Assembly (NCBI GenBank): GCA_944472155.2
Contig: OX235272.1
Location: forward strand, 14,306,354-14,370,353
DNA from: Trichobilharzia szidati
Lineage: Eukaryota; Platyhelminthes; Trematoda; Strigeidida; Schistosomatidae
DNA: 64,000 nucleotides
Reading direction: 5' to 3'
The translations under genes were made by a program, and so were the position numbers. Positions 19,335-30,244 of this stretch are shown in pieces (position 1 is the first letter of the stretch; every line of letters begins with the position of its first letter). The notes below the pieces were generated by a model. It did not search any database, was not told where the DNA came from, and saw only the letters and a program-made list of their open reading frames with translations.

Positions 19335-20390
19335 AACCTAGACAGGGCACCTTGAGCAGCAATCTTCGTATGTTTGGCATGCGATTCGCCCCTGTAAAAT
19401 GTAAGATGCTGCTACAGGAATGACTGGACTACGTCAACTCCTAGCTTAGTGATAGGGAGTGAGTGAAGTGATAGAACATGTTGACCACTTCACCTATTTG
19501 GGAAGTTGTATCAGCACCAACGGATTGATTGGTGACGAAATCTCAGCACGGATCCAAAAACCTCGGGCTGCTTTCGCTAACTTACACCGTCTCTGGCGTA
19601 GGCGTGACATCTGGCTATCAACCAAGGGACGTGTATGCTGCTCACCAGTTTGCTCCGTCCTTCTCTATGGCTCTGAAACATGGCCAATACGAGTTGAAGA
19701 CATGAAAAGGTTGACTGTTTTTGATCATAGATGTCTACGATCTCTTTCTCACGTTAGGTGGTATAATAAGGTAAGTAATGTTGACGTTAGGTTAGGCGTA
19801 GAGTGTTGGGTGGGCGAACAGGGAAAATCAATCGAAGAGAAGAGGCTTTAAAGTTACGTAGATTGAGATGGCTAGGTCACGTGCTGCGCATGCCTAACCA
19901 TCACCTCCCCCACCCCGATGGGCATTACTAGCTGATGTATAGGTGCAGGTTGGAAAAGAGTAAGAAGTGATGGCCAAACAAAAACATCGCATCAATCAAT
20001 CCATGAAATCCTTGACAGTTAATCTGAGTCAGGTAGGGAGATGCAGACTTCCGGGTTGGTTGGGGCCCTCGGGACTCTAACAATCAATGGCTGGAGACAG
20101 ACAATAGGTGACATGGCTCAAACTCATCGTTGTCAATGGCTTACGCAGATGTATTCAGTCTCTGTGATATTCAGTCTCATATTCCTTTCTACCATTACTC
20201 ATTCTGTTTCACTCTTATACTTGTCAAAACTCTATTGATTCGCTTCACTCATTTTCTTGTCTACATTTATGTGCTATTTGGAACGTGGCAACTGGAACTG
20301 CTGCACTTCGGTGCCAAGTTCTATGTTGAATCCAGAGAGACAGACAGGACACCAAGAGATGCGCCACACAAAATCTCATAGTCTGTTCGA
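19335..20390 (+). pseudogene. LINE-A 3' half (post-RT domain to 3' end)
   Basis: Plus-strand. Shows MRFAPVKC-like start, then HFTYLGSCIS, RLWRRRDIWLSTKGRV, SVLLYGSETWPIR, FDHRCLRSLSHVRW (all in frame 19459-19851), then RLRWLGHVLRMPNH and the 3' terminal segment at about 20280-20330. It faces away from the 18080-18960 fragment. The same blocks occur in the copies at 22.1, 25.3, 26.0 and 41.1 kb. Confidence 0.72.
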
Positions 20391-20394
20391 GGGC

Positions 20395-21500
20395 TGGGAT
20401 ACTGTCCGGACGCGGAGACCGAATCAGGTGATCTGCTTAAGGGGTCAACTCTCCCTAAGCTTTTGACTTGAATTTTGATCCACAAACCAGTGAGTGGAGC
20501 AGAGTTTTCATGGTGGCCGATAACCAAACAGGTTCATAAGCCATTCAATTATTTCGAATTCTGGAGCCCACGTACACCATGGATTTAGAATCGGTGTCTT
20601 CCAGCTCCTCCTATGTAGACATGCGCTTATATACTCTCTCTCTATCTACTTCGGCTATCTCCTACGGAAGGATGAGCCGGCTTCATGAACATCTCGAATC
20701 ATCGCTGCCCAGGCGCGGCGTTCTGATGAAGAGAGTTCATGAAGTTTCATGGGAATTTGGTACGAGTGATGTCCTCAGAATCGCTCGGCCTTTTGTTTGA
20801 CAGTGCAGCTCTGGCCTTTACACAACCAAGTGTGACCTACAAGGCAGTAGGAGTGGAGTAGGGAGTCCACTATCCATTGGGAGCCGGTGACCGGAGTTCG
20901 GTTCATACGCCTTTTTGAATGGGGCCAGACATCCAGGACATCCAACAAGCCCTTTGTCCATACGTCTGCCGGTGAGCTCCAGTGGGCTTCATACGCCAGT
21001 CGTTGGAGGTTTGGAATCAGGGTTTAGCCATCTCCCCTAGACTGTCATCCAATAGACAGTCAACCCGGTGAAGAGCGCCGGGCATCCGCTTTCGCCCTCT
21101 CACTTTGGTGAAAAACACCTCCGCCACGTGAAGGCAGTGAGTAGGACTTCCTCAGGAGGGGTTATGTAAGACGCCCGTTCATATGGGAGCATTTCAAGAG
21201 GTGTGCGGAGGGGTGGCCAACCCGCAGCGCAAGGCACCCACCCCCGACCATCCTGAGGCTTTGGAGGCCTTATATACACCACTCCAGTTTCAAGTGCCAG
21301 ATATTCACATTTGTGAGAAACACCTCTACTGCGCGAAGGCAGTCAACAGGACTAATCCAGTAGGGGCTACCACCGCGTAGCTTCGCCCCCCCTCCACCTG
21401 ACATGAAAACATTTCGAGAAGAAGACTGAACGAAAAGTCATTTAATACAACAAAAGTAAGTGTAAATAACGAAAAGTATTCGACCAAATAACTGACATTA
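20395..21500 (+). repeat. GC-rich block of unknown class
   Basis: About 1.1 kb with much higher GC than its surroundings and several short, repeat-like segments. It holds an ORF at 20579-20800 with no known domain. Two segments, about 21110-21175 and 21312-21375, are diverged direct repeats (AACACCTC...GAAGGCAGT...AGGACT). Its position right after a LINE-A 3' end suggests it could be the 5' region of another element. Class undetermined. Confidence 0.45.
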
Positions 21501-21510
21501 AACAAAAGCA

Positions 21511-21743
21511 TTGCGTCGGTGGCACAGCGGTTAGGACGCTGGCCGACCATGCACATGGTTCGGGGTTCGATCCCCGGCCGCCAACGCACTCCTTTACTTC
21601 GCTAAGCGAGAAATAGAAGCTGGTAAAGAGGAAAGGTTGGGTATGAGGCTAGCAACCCCACCCTGTAAAATTAAACACTGCTACAGACACTTCAAGCCTC
21701 TATCTTGAAGCCCTATGTTCCACTGGGAACGTCAAGGAATAAA
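21511..21743 (+). mobile_element. SINE-A, full length
   Basis: Head TTGCGTCGGTGGCACAGCGG with A-box (TGGCACAGCGGTTAGGA) and B-box GGGGTTCGATCCCC (21564-21577), body with GGCTAGCAACCCCACCCTG, 3' end GAAGCCCTATGTTCCACTGG then GTCAAGGAAT. Flanks ACAAAAGCA on the left and ACAAAAAGCA on the right could be an imperfect target-site duplication. It ends 40 bp before the 21781 splice donor of the minus-strand exon. Confidence 0.75.
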
Positions 21744-21780
21744 AACAAAAAGCAACAATAGTTAAAAAGAAATGACTTAC

Positions 21781-21896
21781 GAGATTTAACTTTTTTCCTT
21801 TTTCCTCTTTTCTTCAGTACATCTTGCAATGCAGTATACAAGTTACATAATTCATACTTGTCCAAATACTTAACTTGTGAAAATATTTCTTTTCCA
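21781..21896 (-). CDS. Internal exon of minus-strand gene
   Basis: 116 nt between an acceptor ending CAATAG (21897) and a consensus donor GTAAGT (21780 downward). One base completes the previous codon, 38 codons are open, and one base starts the next. The frame has no ATG early on, so simple ORF calling shows only the wrong frame. The peptide is GKEIFSQVKYLDKYELC..., a helical segment, followed by a very basic KKRGKRKKVK tail. Phase agrees with both the candidate exon upstream (28180-27928, ends two bases in) and downstream (16921-16707, starts with two bases). The basic tail could be a nuclear signal; that is inference. Confidence 0.6.
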
Positions 21897-22134
21897 CTAT
21901 TGATGGTGAACCGTATGAATGGAAGAAAAACACAAAAATAGAAAAAACAATATCAGTGGGGTAAATAGTATAACAAGTCGTGTCACAGATGGACAGAACA
22001 AAACTACTCACTGAGACATGAAATCATGCATACGACTATCAAGAGGTGACTTAAATATCCTACAACTACGCAATAACTTAACTTCCTAACCTTTTCTGTA
22101 AGAAGATAAATATAAAATCTTTCTCTCTACATCT

Positions 22135-23110
22135 CTCTCATATTGCCGGTCGGTCGGTTTTCGACATAGAACTTTGCACATATGTGCGGCTGTTCAAGTC
22201 GCCACACTCCCTCCTCATAGCACACAAAGCAACAGAAGAAAGTAGATGAAATGCATATTAGAGACAGTAAACAGAGGTGTGAGACAAACAGTAATGGAAT
22301 AGTAATAACGAAGAACAAAACAGTTTCATTGGAAATCATAAGTCACAAGGAGTGGATGCATCTGAGCCAACCATTGACAACGATTTTGAGCTAGCCATGT
22401 CACCAATTGTTTCCAACCATTGGTTTTTACCATTCCGAGGACCCCAACCAGTCAGGAAGCCAGTCTACACCTTACTACGTGGCTGGCTGGCTTAGACTAA
22501 CTGTTGTAGATTTCATTGACTGGTGCCATGTTTCCGTTTGACCGCCGCTAGCTAACTCTTTTCCAGCCTGGCCCTATATCAGCTAACATTGCCCTTTGTC
22601 GAGGAAGGCGATGACTAGGCATTCATTCGTAACACATGTCCTAACCATCTCAGTCGATGTAGCTACTTCACAGTCTCGTCGACTGATTTCCCCTCCCACC
22701 TACCTAACACTCGACCAATGCCTCACCTCAATATTGCTCACCTTATTATACCACTTCACGCGGGAGATAGAACGCAGGCACCTATGATCGAAGACAGTTA
22801 ATCTTTTCATGTCTTCCGCTCTCAATGGCCAGGTCTTGCTCACAGCCATAAAGGAGGACGGAGCGGACTACTGAGAGCAGTACACACACGCCCTTTTGTC
22901 GATAGCCAGTCGGATATCACGTCTACGCCAGAGACGGCGTAAACTGGCATATGCAAAACTAGCCCTCTGTATTCGTACTGAGATTTCGTCAGAGATCAAC
23001 CCGTTGGCACTGGCTGATGGTACTTCCCAAGTAAGTGAAGCGGTCAACGTGCTCTACCACTTCACTTCCTATTTCTAATCTAGGAGTCGGTGTAGTTCAA
23101 TCCTGCAACA
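22135..23110 (-). pseudogene. LINE-A 3' half
   Basis: Minus-strand 3' half of LINE-A: post-RT blocks (ISTRI-like, RRRDIRL-like; 23010-22900), GSETWPLR-like remnant, then the 3' region ending with the segment at 22230-22140 that reads GTGGCGACTTGAACAG and GCACATATGTGCAAAGTTCT. Very similar over several hundred bp to 41140-41925. Confidence 0.7.
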
Positions 23111-23290
23111 TCATAGTGTAACAGCAAAACACTGTGATATTTAGTAGCGCAATTGTTTCATTGGCAAAATGATGATGCGAAAAATACAAAAACCTTTCAT
23201 TGAAATATCCATTTATAAAATTACTCATATTCTGTTTCGTTGATCTACATTCCCAGGCTTTCTACATTGCTTCACAACTATCTTCAGTTT

Positions 23291-23536
23291 GGTTACAGGA
23301 TTTCATCATGAGGTCACATTGGTTAGAGAACTATTGGAAAACCTGGGGAGTACTGGACAGCTGTTCCGTCCTAGTTTGCGACTCTTCATCAATACGCACC
23401 CATCGCCGAGGTTCGAACCGAGGACCTTCTGGTTCTGATGAAGAGTCCCAAACTAGGACGAAACAGCTGTCCAGTACTCCCAGGTTTTCCAATGGTTCTC
23501 TAACCAATGTCAGCTCATGATGAAATCCTGTAACCA
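23291..23536. mobile_element. Palindromic pair of SINE-beta copies
   Basis: The left end GGTTACAGGATTTCATCATG and the right end (its complement) bracket a minus and a plus copy sharing the ribozyme block. In the right copy CTGATGA (23435-23441) is followed by AGA, then GTCC...GGAC and GAAA (23460-23463), CAGCTG and TCCAGTAC. The tRNA-like head lies between the two copies in reduced form. Confidence 0.68.
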
Positions 23537-23559
23537 ATCAACGAAATCGCTACAAACCG

Positions 23560-23965
23560 ACACTTAAATATCTTCAGTTTCCTTCTTTGCAAATTTACCC
23601 ATCACTCCGTTATTCAAGATTTTTGTGGACGACATCGCCAAGATATTACTAGTAAAATTCTTGCCAATGGCACACACTACAATAGGATCTATGTTGGATG
23701 CATTATTAGCAGATCGTTTCGTGGACAATTTGGAAAGTGGTCGACCGAATTCAATAATCCAGGATATTCAATTGTATGGAGGTTATATTTATGAACGACT
23801 CTTTCACTGGTTGTGACCTGTGTCATGAAGTGTTACAGGTATTTAATAGTTGCCATTTAGCGATAGAATTTACCTTTGAATTGGAATACGGATCTAAAAT
23901 AGGTTTCTTTAATGTAAAAACAACAAGTAGGATAGATGGAAGCATGGGACAGTGATTTTAAGGAA
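23560..23965 (+). pseudogene. PLE reverse transcriptase fragment
   Basis: Plus-strand, two frames. The first (to 23816) has GSMLDALLADRFVDNLESG, equivalent to the MGSALSSLLADIFLSKLENG block of the PLE RT at 33.0-33.8 kb. After stops, AIEFTFELEYGSKIGFFNV (about 23865-23920) matches the AIKFTCEEE...IPFLDV block. The YVDD motif region between them is lost. Inactive. Confidence 0.6.
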
Positions 23966-24039
23966 GCCAACATGAAATAGTCAACTGACCAATTTCAACA
24001 GCCACGTAGTTGGACGCAAAACTTTGACTTGGCACCCAA

Positions 24040-25115
24040 CCTCGATTATTATATATTATTATTGTTCCCTTGGGTTCCTGCTGTACTTTTCACCTGTATC
24101 CATGTTATTCCATACTGTTTCAACTCCTCTTCACACGATCTCCTCCATGTCACCCTTCCACTGACGTCCCACTCGCCGCCGCTTCCCTTTCGGGTTCCAC
24201 TCGAGCACTGGCCTGATGCACGATGTCACCCACCGGCCTCCTCAGCGAGTGTCCAATCCATCTCCACTTTCTCCTGCATATTTGTTGAGCGATTGCTTCT
24301 TGTTTTGTTTCTTCCCATAGTTTGTTTCTTGTTCTTTCCGGCCATCTGATCTTCAGTATAGAGCCAGCGAAGACAGTTAGTTGTTGATAAAGGTCTGCAA
24401 CAGGCTGTTGGAAATATTCCTTGTGACACACTGGCCAAGTTTCTGATCCATCCGTATGGAAGAACTGTCTTGACGTTTGTATTGAAAATCCGAATTTTGT
24501 TGTTGATGCTGGCTGGGTTGAGTGACAGCTGAAGATTTCCAGATTGGTTTGAGGTTGATGAATGTATTTCTCGCCTTTCCGATTCTCGATTTGACATCCT
24601 CGTCCGTCCCACCTGCCTGTAGTTGAGACAATGCTCCCTAGATAAGTGAGTGAATGAAGTAACCTCTTTCAAATCCCCCGTTGATGGTGATTGGCGCTGG
24701 ATGTTGCTGTTGTTGTTGTTGGTTGGTTATTTTCATAACCTCCGTCTTGTCTATGTTCACCTGGAGTCAGTCCTGTCTTCTCTGGCTGCTTCTTCGACCA
24801 GTTTGTCGGTTTTCGCTTGTAAGTCTTCGATTTTGTGTGACATCAAACATAAATCATCCACGCGCGAAATCCAGGTCTTCTAGATTCTTCACGTCGGTTC
24901 AGGATATCCCTGTCTTCTCGTTTCCCACTGTCTGACGCATAATTCAGTCCAGTCCACCACAATTAGGAATGTCATTGGTGATAATAAGCACCCTTGTCTG
25001 ATTCCTGTGTTTACTCCAAACGCCTCACTGAGTTTTCCGTTGTGGATCACTTGACATGTGTCGTTGTCGTACAGCTGTTGAATAAGGTTGATGAATATTT
25101 GGGGTATGCCTTGGT
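24040..25115 (-). pseudogene. LINE-B 3' half
   Basis: Minus-strand RT-to-tail copy: QIFINLIQQLYDNDTCQVIHNGKLSEAFGV and RQGCLLSP (25100-24990), DLCLMSHKIEDLQAKTDKLVEEA (24870-24770), then the post-RT KARNTFINLKPIW, RIFNTNVKT and RWRWIGH-like blocks, ending at an ATTATTATT 3' tail near 24045. The catalytic FADD is disrupted. Nearly the same region is present at 28670-29640. Confidence 0.72.
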
Positions 25116-25319
25116 TGGTAGATAGGGAGGTTTTAGATAGGATTTATTTCCCCTACCTACACTTACAGTAAGGTTCATTATAAACCTCAGATTTAAAAAT
25201 AAATTGAAGAGAGACGTTGTAAAAATGCATACTCGTCACTAAAACTGACAGCAATGTCTTCTAGTACACTATCGCTTTTAAACAACCTGACATATGCCAC
25301 ACTACATCATCTCTGATGT

Positions 25320-25800
25320 AGACGTGATATCCTGATACCAATAAAAAAGACTTTTGTACTGCTCATTCTGTCCTTCTTTATGGCCGTGCGATATGGTCGT
25401 TGCAAGTGAAAGATATGAAGAGGTTGATTGTGCTTGACGACAAATACTTGCTCTCTACAATACGGTGAATAATGTTGAAGTAAGGTGTTGATTGTTTGGG
25501 AGGCAGGGAGAGAAAGTCAATTGATGACGTTGTTGGGTTACATCGATTGAAATGTCTAGGATATGAGAGTTACGGATGTCCAACCACCGCCTTCCTTGTG
25601 GTGCGATTTTAGATGATATAGAACGAGGGTGGGAAAGAATTACGAGTGGTCAAATTGAAAAGTGACTGTTACTCTCAGCCGCGTAAGTGTAAGTGTAGTC
25701 CGCATAGCTGGCTAAGAACAGTCGGCTTGTGACTATTGATGAGATGACTCAAAATCGTTTCCACTGGTGCAGATACATTCACTCTTTGTAAAATTCCAGT
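25320..25800 (+). pseudogene. LINE-A post-RT fragment (left arm of inverted pair)
   Basis: Plus-strand: KFCTAHSVLLYGRAIW, QVKDMKRLIVLDDK, RKSIDDVVGLHRLKCLG, all LINE-A C-terminal blocks, with stops. Part of it (about 25480-25590) is the exact complement of 26030-26130. Confidence 0.68.
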
Positions 25801-25994
25801 CCCGCTAAGTCCTAGCGTTTCATCCATATTATTATTCTTCCTCGCATACATTTCTATCCATTATGGTTCTTTTGAATTTTTCCCTATCACATGGATTGTG
25901 GAAAGTTCTGAACTGAAGCCTAGTCAGTCAATAAATGAAAACTTGCCACATCAATTCGCTTCCACTCCCAGCTATTTTCAACGTAATCCTATGT

Positions 25995-26950
25995 CATCTG
26001 AAATCGTTCCACGAGGGAGGTAGTGGCTGGACATCCGTAACTCTCATATCCTAGACATTTCAATCGATGTAACCCAACAACGTCATCAGTTGACTTTCCC
26101 TCCCTCCCTCCCAAACACTCAACACCTTACTTTTTTTGATTACAGCTTTATTTCACACTGTATTTTTGGTACAGGTATGGAATTTTCAGCATGTGATATC
26201 GGTAGCCCAAGTTTGCAGGCCGACCATAGATATCAGGTGTACGTCGGTAGGGGATCGAACTCCGGACCATGTGCATGATCGGCGAGAGTCCTAACCGCTG
26301 TGCCACCGACGATTCAACATTACTCACCATATTATAGAGAGCAAGTGTTTGTCATCAAACACAATTAGCCTCTTCGTATCTTTCATTTTCAGCGACTATG
26401 TCGCACAGCCATAAAGAAGGACAGAATGAGTAGTAGCACACAATTCTTTTTTGTTGGTATCAGGATATCCCGTCTACGCCAGGGATGACGTAAGCTTGCA
26501 AATGTCACACAAAACTTTTGCATCTGTGAAGACATTTCATTAGCGGTCGGTTCGTTCAGGGACTCAACCACTTGACTTCTATCCCCACACTAGGAGACAG
26601 TGCAGACCAGTCACGAAGCATCATTTGACATTCAACAGGAGTGAATCCCACGCCAGACATCTGAAGATATTTCCGCGGGGTTTTCAGAAGACTGCATCTT
26701 ATTAACGCCTTCACCTAGAAGGACACTTTCATCCGCATACTGTAAGTTGACGAGATTGCTCACTCGTAACAAGTCAATCTCTAAGTCGATAAAATTCAAT
26801 AAGGTCATATCCAACACTACATCTGTGATGAAATCAAACAAAAACGGTGATATTGAGGATTTCTGACAGAGACCTTTGGTTATAATCACTTCAGATGACA
26901 ACTCTCGGTAACCCCTTACATAACTTCATGAGTTGGAGTAGAATGCTTTG
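25995..26950 (-). pseudogene. LINE-A fragment (right arm), interrupted by SINE-B
   Basis: Minus-strand: SSEVIITKGLCQKSSISPFLFDFITDVV and LVNLQYADESVLLGEGVNKMQ (26901-26680; YADE replaces YADD), then LRHPWRRRDILIPTK (26500-26440) and the HRLKCLGYE block (about 26060). SINE-B (26140-26312) is inserted within it. It pairs with 25320-25680 as an inverted repeat. Confidence 0.7.
26140..26312 (-). mobile_element. SINE-B inserted in LINE-A
   Basis: Minus-strand head CGTCGGTGGCACAGCGGTTA, B-box region GAGTTCGATCCCC, body and the GTGAAATAAAGCTGTAATCA end with a short A tail. It splits the LINE-A fragment, so it is younger than the LINE-A insertion. Confidence 0.72.
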
Positions 26951-27505
26951 ATTACTATAATATATCTACAAGGCACTAACTTTATGACCGGACATTACCT
27001 TTTGAAGTCTTCACAACTGCTTCTTAGGAAATATTCGTGGCCTCTTTTTACACAAAAATAAATCTCTAGAGGGAAATACTGTATGAGGATATCGAAAACG
27101 AGATAGGAGAAAGCTAACCTGTAAATTTAACGTAGTATTGGGAAATACTAAAACAAAATATCGTGAAGACAGAATTCATACAGATATACTCGTCTTTGTT
27201 CTTATCATTTTCTAAACCCGGTACAGCTCAAAATTACACCGGGAACATTGGTAACATTGCTACCTACCTCCTTATTTATTCTTGTCAAAAAAATTTAGAG
27301 TGAAGACAACTGCAAAATATTTAATTTTGAATTGTGGCATATGTTGGATTATTTGAGTGGTAGTTTGCTATTACCTTATAGATTCTTCAATCTTTTCGAT
27401 GAAATACCAGGCTTTAATCATGTTAAGTACATAGCTGAAATCTTGAGGAAAGTCATCTTCCTAGTGTCGAAAACTTTACCAACAGGCTACTCATGACTGT
27501 CCCCC
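26951..27505. other. Intronic sequence, nothing recognised
   Basis: AT-rich; no element or exon is supportable. Confidence 0.3.
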
Positions 27506-27508
27506 CCT

Positions 27509-27837
27509 GAATGTATAGCAATAGGAGATCCATTTACGTCAATGTTTACGTCCCGAATCGGGGTCATGAGAAGAAGAAAAACAAGAACGAAGACTAACTC
27601 AACAACCAATCACAGCAGACTTAGCGTGGGCGGATACGATAAGCAGAGATATCAACAGACTGTCTAAGAAACGGCAACAAAGAGATGTCAGAATAACCTT
27701 CAGCAGGAAAACAACCAATCGGAAGACGTTACCTCTCTGCTAACAATAACGAATAATAATGTACATAAAAATCTATTAATATTTGTTGATTTTCTCAATA
27801 AAGGATCAGTTGCCTGGCCCCTTGTCTTCTGCCGTTA
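27509..27837 (+). repeat. LTR-like repeat, copy 1 (possible solo LTR)
   Basis: Shares with 54331-54641 a common start region ATTTACGTCAATGTTTACG, the motif ACAACCAATCGGAAGAC, a promoter-like and AATAAA-like 3' part, and the end TTGCCTGGCCC...CTTGTCTTCTG...GTTACA. Similarity stops at GTTACA in both. Length, TG...CA-like ends and a poly(A) signal fit an LTR, but no element body adjoins it. Confidence 0.5.
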
Positions 27838-27927
27838 CAATATGAATACCAAGAATTCGACAACTGCTTCGAAATAAACAATGGGTATGAAGCATCTGAT
27901 GACAACAACAACAACAAAAATACATAC

Positions 27928-28180
27928 TCAGCTTCAGAAGAAGCCTTTTCATTTGATGATTCAGCTTCATTATTTGCTTCATTTTCTTCGCTCACTTGTG
28001 AAGTAGTACAATCAAGTTTGGACACAAGATCTCCGGTAACCATCATATCCCAAGGTTGTTGGTAACGTATTGATACACAATTATTCCGAAACATACTACC
28101 ATTTTCGTTTTCAATAACACTTTCAGCAGATGTAGAGTTTTCAAACTCTGCAAATATTAACTTTTCATAAATAGATAAAC
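27928..28180 (-). CDS. Internal exon of minus-strand gene, acidic
   Basis: 253 nt from acceptor TTCTCCTAG (28181) to donor GTATGT (27927). Two bases complete a codon, 83 codons are open, and two bases start the next. The first half reads LSIYEKLIFAEFENST, followed by a Gln/Pro/Trp/Met segment and then an acidic, Ser/Glu/Asn-rich stretch near the end (SEENEANNEAESS). It joins in phase to 21896-21781. It does not join in phase to the candidate exon just upstream (28422-28232) across the 51-nt gap. A LTR-like repeat ends 90 bp downstream. Function unknown. Confidence 0.58.
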
Positions 28181-28231
28181 CTAGGAGAATCAAATAGCAA
28201 ACATGAGTATTTTACAATTAATTATCGTTAC

Positions 28232-28422
28232 CATTTGAAAAATTTAACAAAAGCGTGGATAGCAAGCAAGCAGGCATGACTCCAGGTTACATTGTTATAA
28301 GGAGAATAATTCCCTGCCAAGTTGTTCATTTGGTTCAACAAGCCCAGGTCCTCTAAATATGTGCAGAGCGCCGCTAACATAAACATGTAATTGGTGTATT
28401 TTGTGATATCTTGTGCAAAAAT
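28232..28422 (-). CDS. Candidate exon of minus-strand gene
   Basis: The frame starts after an acceptor-like GTATTCAAG (AG 28424-28423) or GCACAAG (exon from 28409) and runs to GTAACG at 28231, or to TAA 28230-28228 if unspliced. The peptide ITKYTNYMFMLAALCTYLEDLGLLNQ... is hydrophobic and helical, and ends HAFVKFFKW. The second acceptor would fit the outgoing phase of 40174-40046. The donor leaves two bases, which breaks the frame of the 28180 exon: the join would give an early stop. So the real donor differs, the sequence has an indel, or this is a last exon. Confidence 0.45.
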
Positions 28423-28634
28423 CTTGAATACCACAGTGATGGATTAAGGTGGAGAGGAAAGACTATGTTAACTATGCAAAAAAATATAGGAAGCTTGAGA
28501 TGAAGAAGAAGGAAGCAGATTACGAATAACTTTTGCAAATGCAAATTTCAATGTAAACTTCCTGAATTTCTCCATCGCTGCATATCATTTTGCCAAATAT
28601 GTAATTATCCAAATAAATACCACTGAGTTCAACC

Positions 28635-28669
<35 letters not shown>

Positions 28670-28675
<6 letters not shown>

Positions 28676-29640
28676 TTATTATTCCCTTGGGTTCCTAGTG
28701 GAACATAGGACTTCAACTGCACGTCTCCACTTGCTTCTGCTGTAATTTTCACCTGCATCCATGTTACTCCACACTGTTTCAACTCTTCTTCACACGATCT
28801 CCTCCATGTCACCCTTCTACTGACGTCCCACTCACCGCCACTTCCCTTTCGGGTTCCACTCGACCATTGGCTTGACGCGCGATGTCACCCAGCGAGTGGC
28901 CTCCTCAGCCAGTGAGTGTCCAATCCATCTCCACTTTCTCCTGCATATTTGTTGAGCGATTGCTTCTTGTTTTGTTTGTTCCCATAGTTTGTTTCTTGTT
29001 GGTTCTTGTTCTTCCCGGCGGCCATCTGATCTTCAGTATAGAGCCAGCGAAGACAGTTAGTTGTTTAAAAGGGTCTGCAACAGGCTGTTGGAAATACTCA
29101 TTCTTTGTGACCCGCCGCTAAGTTTCTGATCCATCCGTATAGAAGAACTGACTGACTTGACGTTTGTATTGAAAATCCGAATTTCGTTGTTGATGTTGAG
29201 GAGTGACAGCTGAAGATTTCCAGATTGGTTTCAGGTTGATGAATGTATTTCTCGCCTTCCCGATTCTCCATTTGACATCCTCGTCCGTTCTACCTGCCTG
29301 TAGTTGAGACAGTGCTCTGCTCCCTAGATAAGTGAATGAAGTAATCTCTTTCAAATCCCTCCCGTTGATGGTGATTGGCGCCGGATGTTGCTGTTGTTGT
29401 TGGTTGGTTATTTTCATAACCTCCGTCTTGTCTATGTTCACCTGGAGTCCTGTCTTCTCTGACTACTTCTTCGACCAGTTTGTCGGTTCTCGCTTGTAAG
29501 TCTTCGATTTTGTGTGACATCAAACATAAATCATCCAGGTGCGAAATCCAGGTCTTCTAGGTTCTTCACGTTGGTCCAGGATATCCCTGTCTTCTCGTTT
29601 CCCACTGTCTGATGTATAATCCAGTCGCCTCGCCTAGATT
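28670..29640 (-). pseudogene. LINE-B 3' half, sister of 24.0-25.1 kb
   Basis: Minus-strand: QGYPGPT-like, DDLCLMSHKIEDLQARTDKLVEE (29523-29450), MNIDKTEVMKI (29441), IGKARNTFINLKPIWKSSAVT (29260-29200), and the 3' end GAAGTCCTATGTTCCACTAG with an AAT-rich tail at about 28710-28672. Starts abruptly near 29640 inside the RT. Shares most substitutions with 24040-25115, so the two are close relatives or a duplication. Confidence 0.72.
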
Positions 29641-29785
29641 ACTAGCTCACTAGTTTTCTAGCCGGTCCCAAGACCGGATAAAGAGGGAGGGTTGGGGCGT
29701 GGTGCTAGCAACTCCACCCCCAAAACTTAACCAAGGCGCTACAGAAACTTCAACGCACAATTATATATATATATATATATATATG
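29641..29785 (+). mobile_element. Fragment resembling SINE-A middle
   Basis: Contains GGTTGGGGCGTGGTGCTAGC, ACTCCACCCC and GCTACAGAAACTTCAA, the same block order as the SINE-A body, followed by (AT)n. No tRNA-like head. May be the 5' part of a LINE-B-type element. Confidence 0.4.
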
Positions 29786-30244
29786 TTGATCAATTGTTGA
29801 TCACAATATTCAAAGAGATGGAATCAGAATACATAAAGATGTCACTTACCAGAGGGGGGGGGGTGGTAAATATATACTAAAGAGGATTATCAACAAGTGG
29901 TAAAGATTAGGCCAAGAAGAACCCGCTTTTATCTTAACCATCAAAATTCATTTTTCAAATCACAGTGAAAACAAGTCTAGCTTGGTGACAACACAATTAA
30001 ATATTTAAAGTGGGACTGCCTACAAAAGTGCAACAGTTTAAGTTGTGACAATAAAAGCCATACATGAAGATATGTGAAGAAACTATGATCAACAGAAATG
30101 TGAAGTGAAAAGAATAACTACATGAAGAATAATGATACTATGACGGATCGAGGAATTTAAATAGACTGAATGAATTCTACCATATCAGTAACAGGTCTCA
30201 TAACATTGTATATCAACGTCACAACAACCTCAACCAAACATTCT
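29786..30244. other. AT-rich, nothing recognised
   Basis: Has a G-run at about 29855-29866. No frame or element. Confidence 0.3.

Noticed and set aside
20579..20800. 73-codon ORF in the GC-rich block
   Set aside because: Random open frames are expected in GC-rich sequence; no family match or splice sites.
23435..23441. Reading CTGATGA in SINE-beta as the true hammerhead core strand
   Set aside because: That placement breaks stem I and leaves three extra bases before stem II; the core is better read three bases later, with its first base mutated.
28544..28645. Extra minus-strand exon with open frame near the (AT)n tract
   Set aside because: The frame is short, the donor is weak and the phase does not fit the neighbouring candidate exon.
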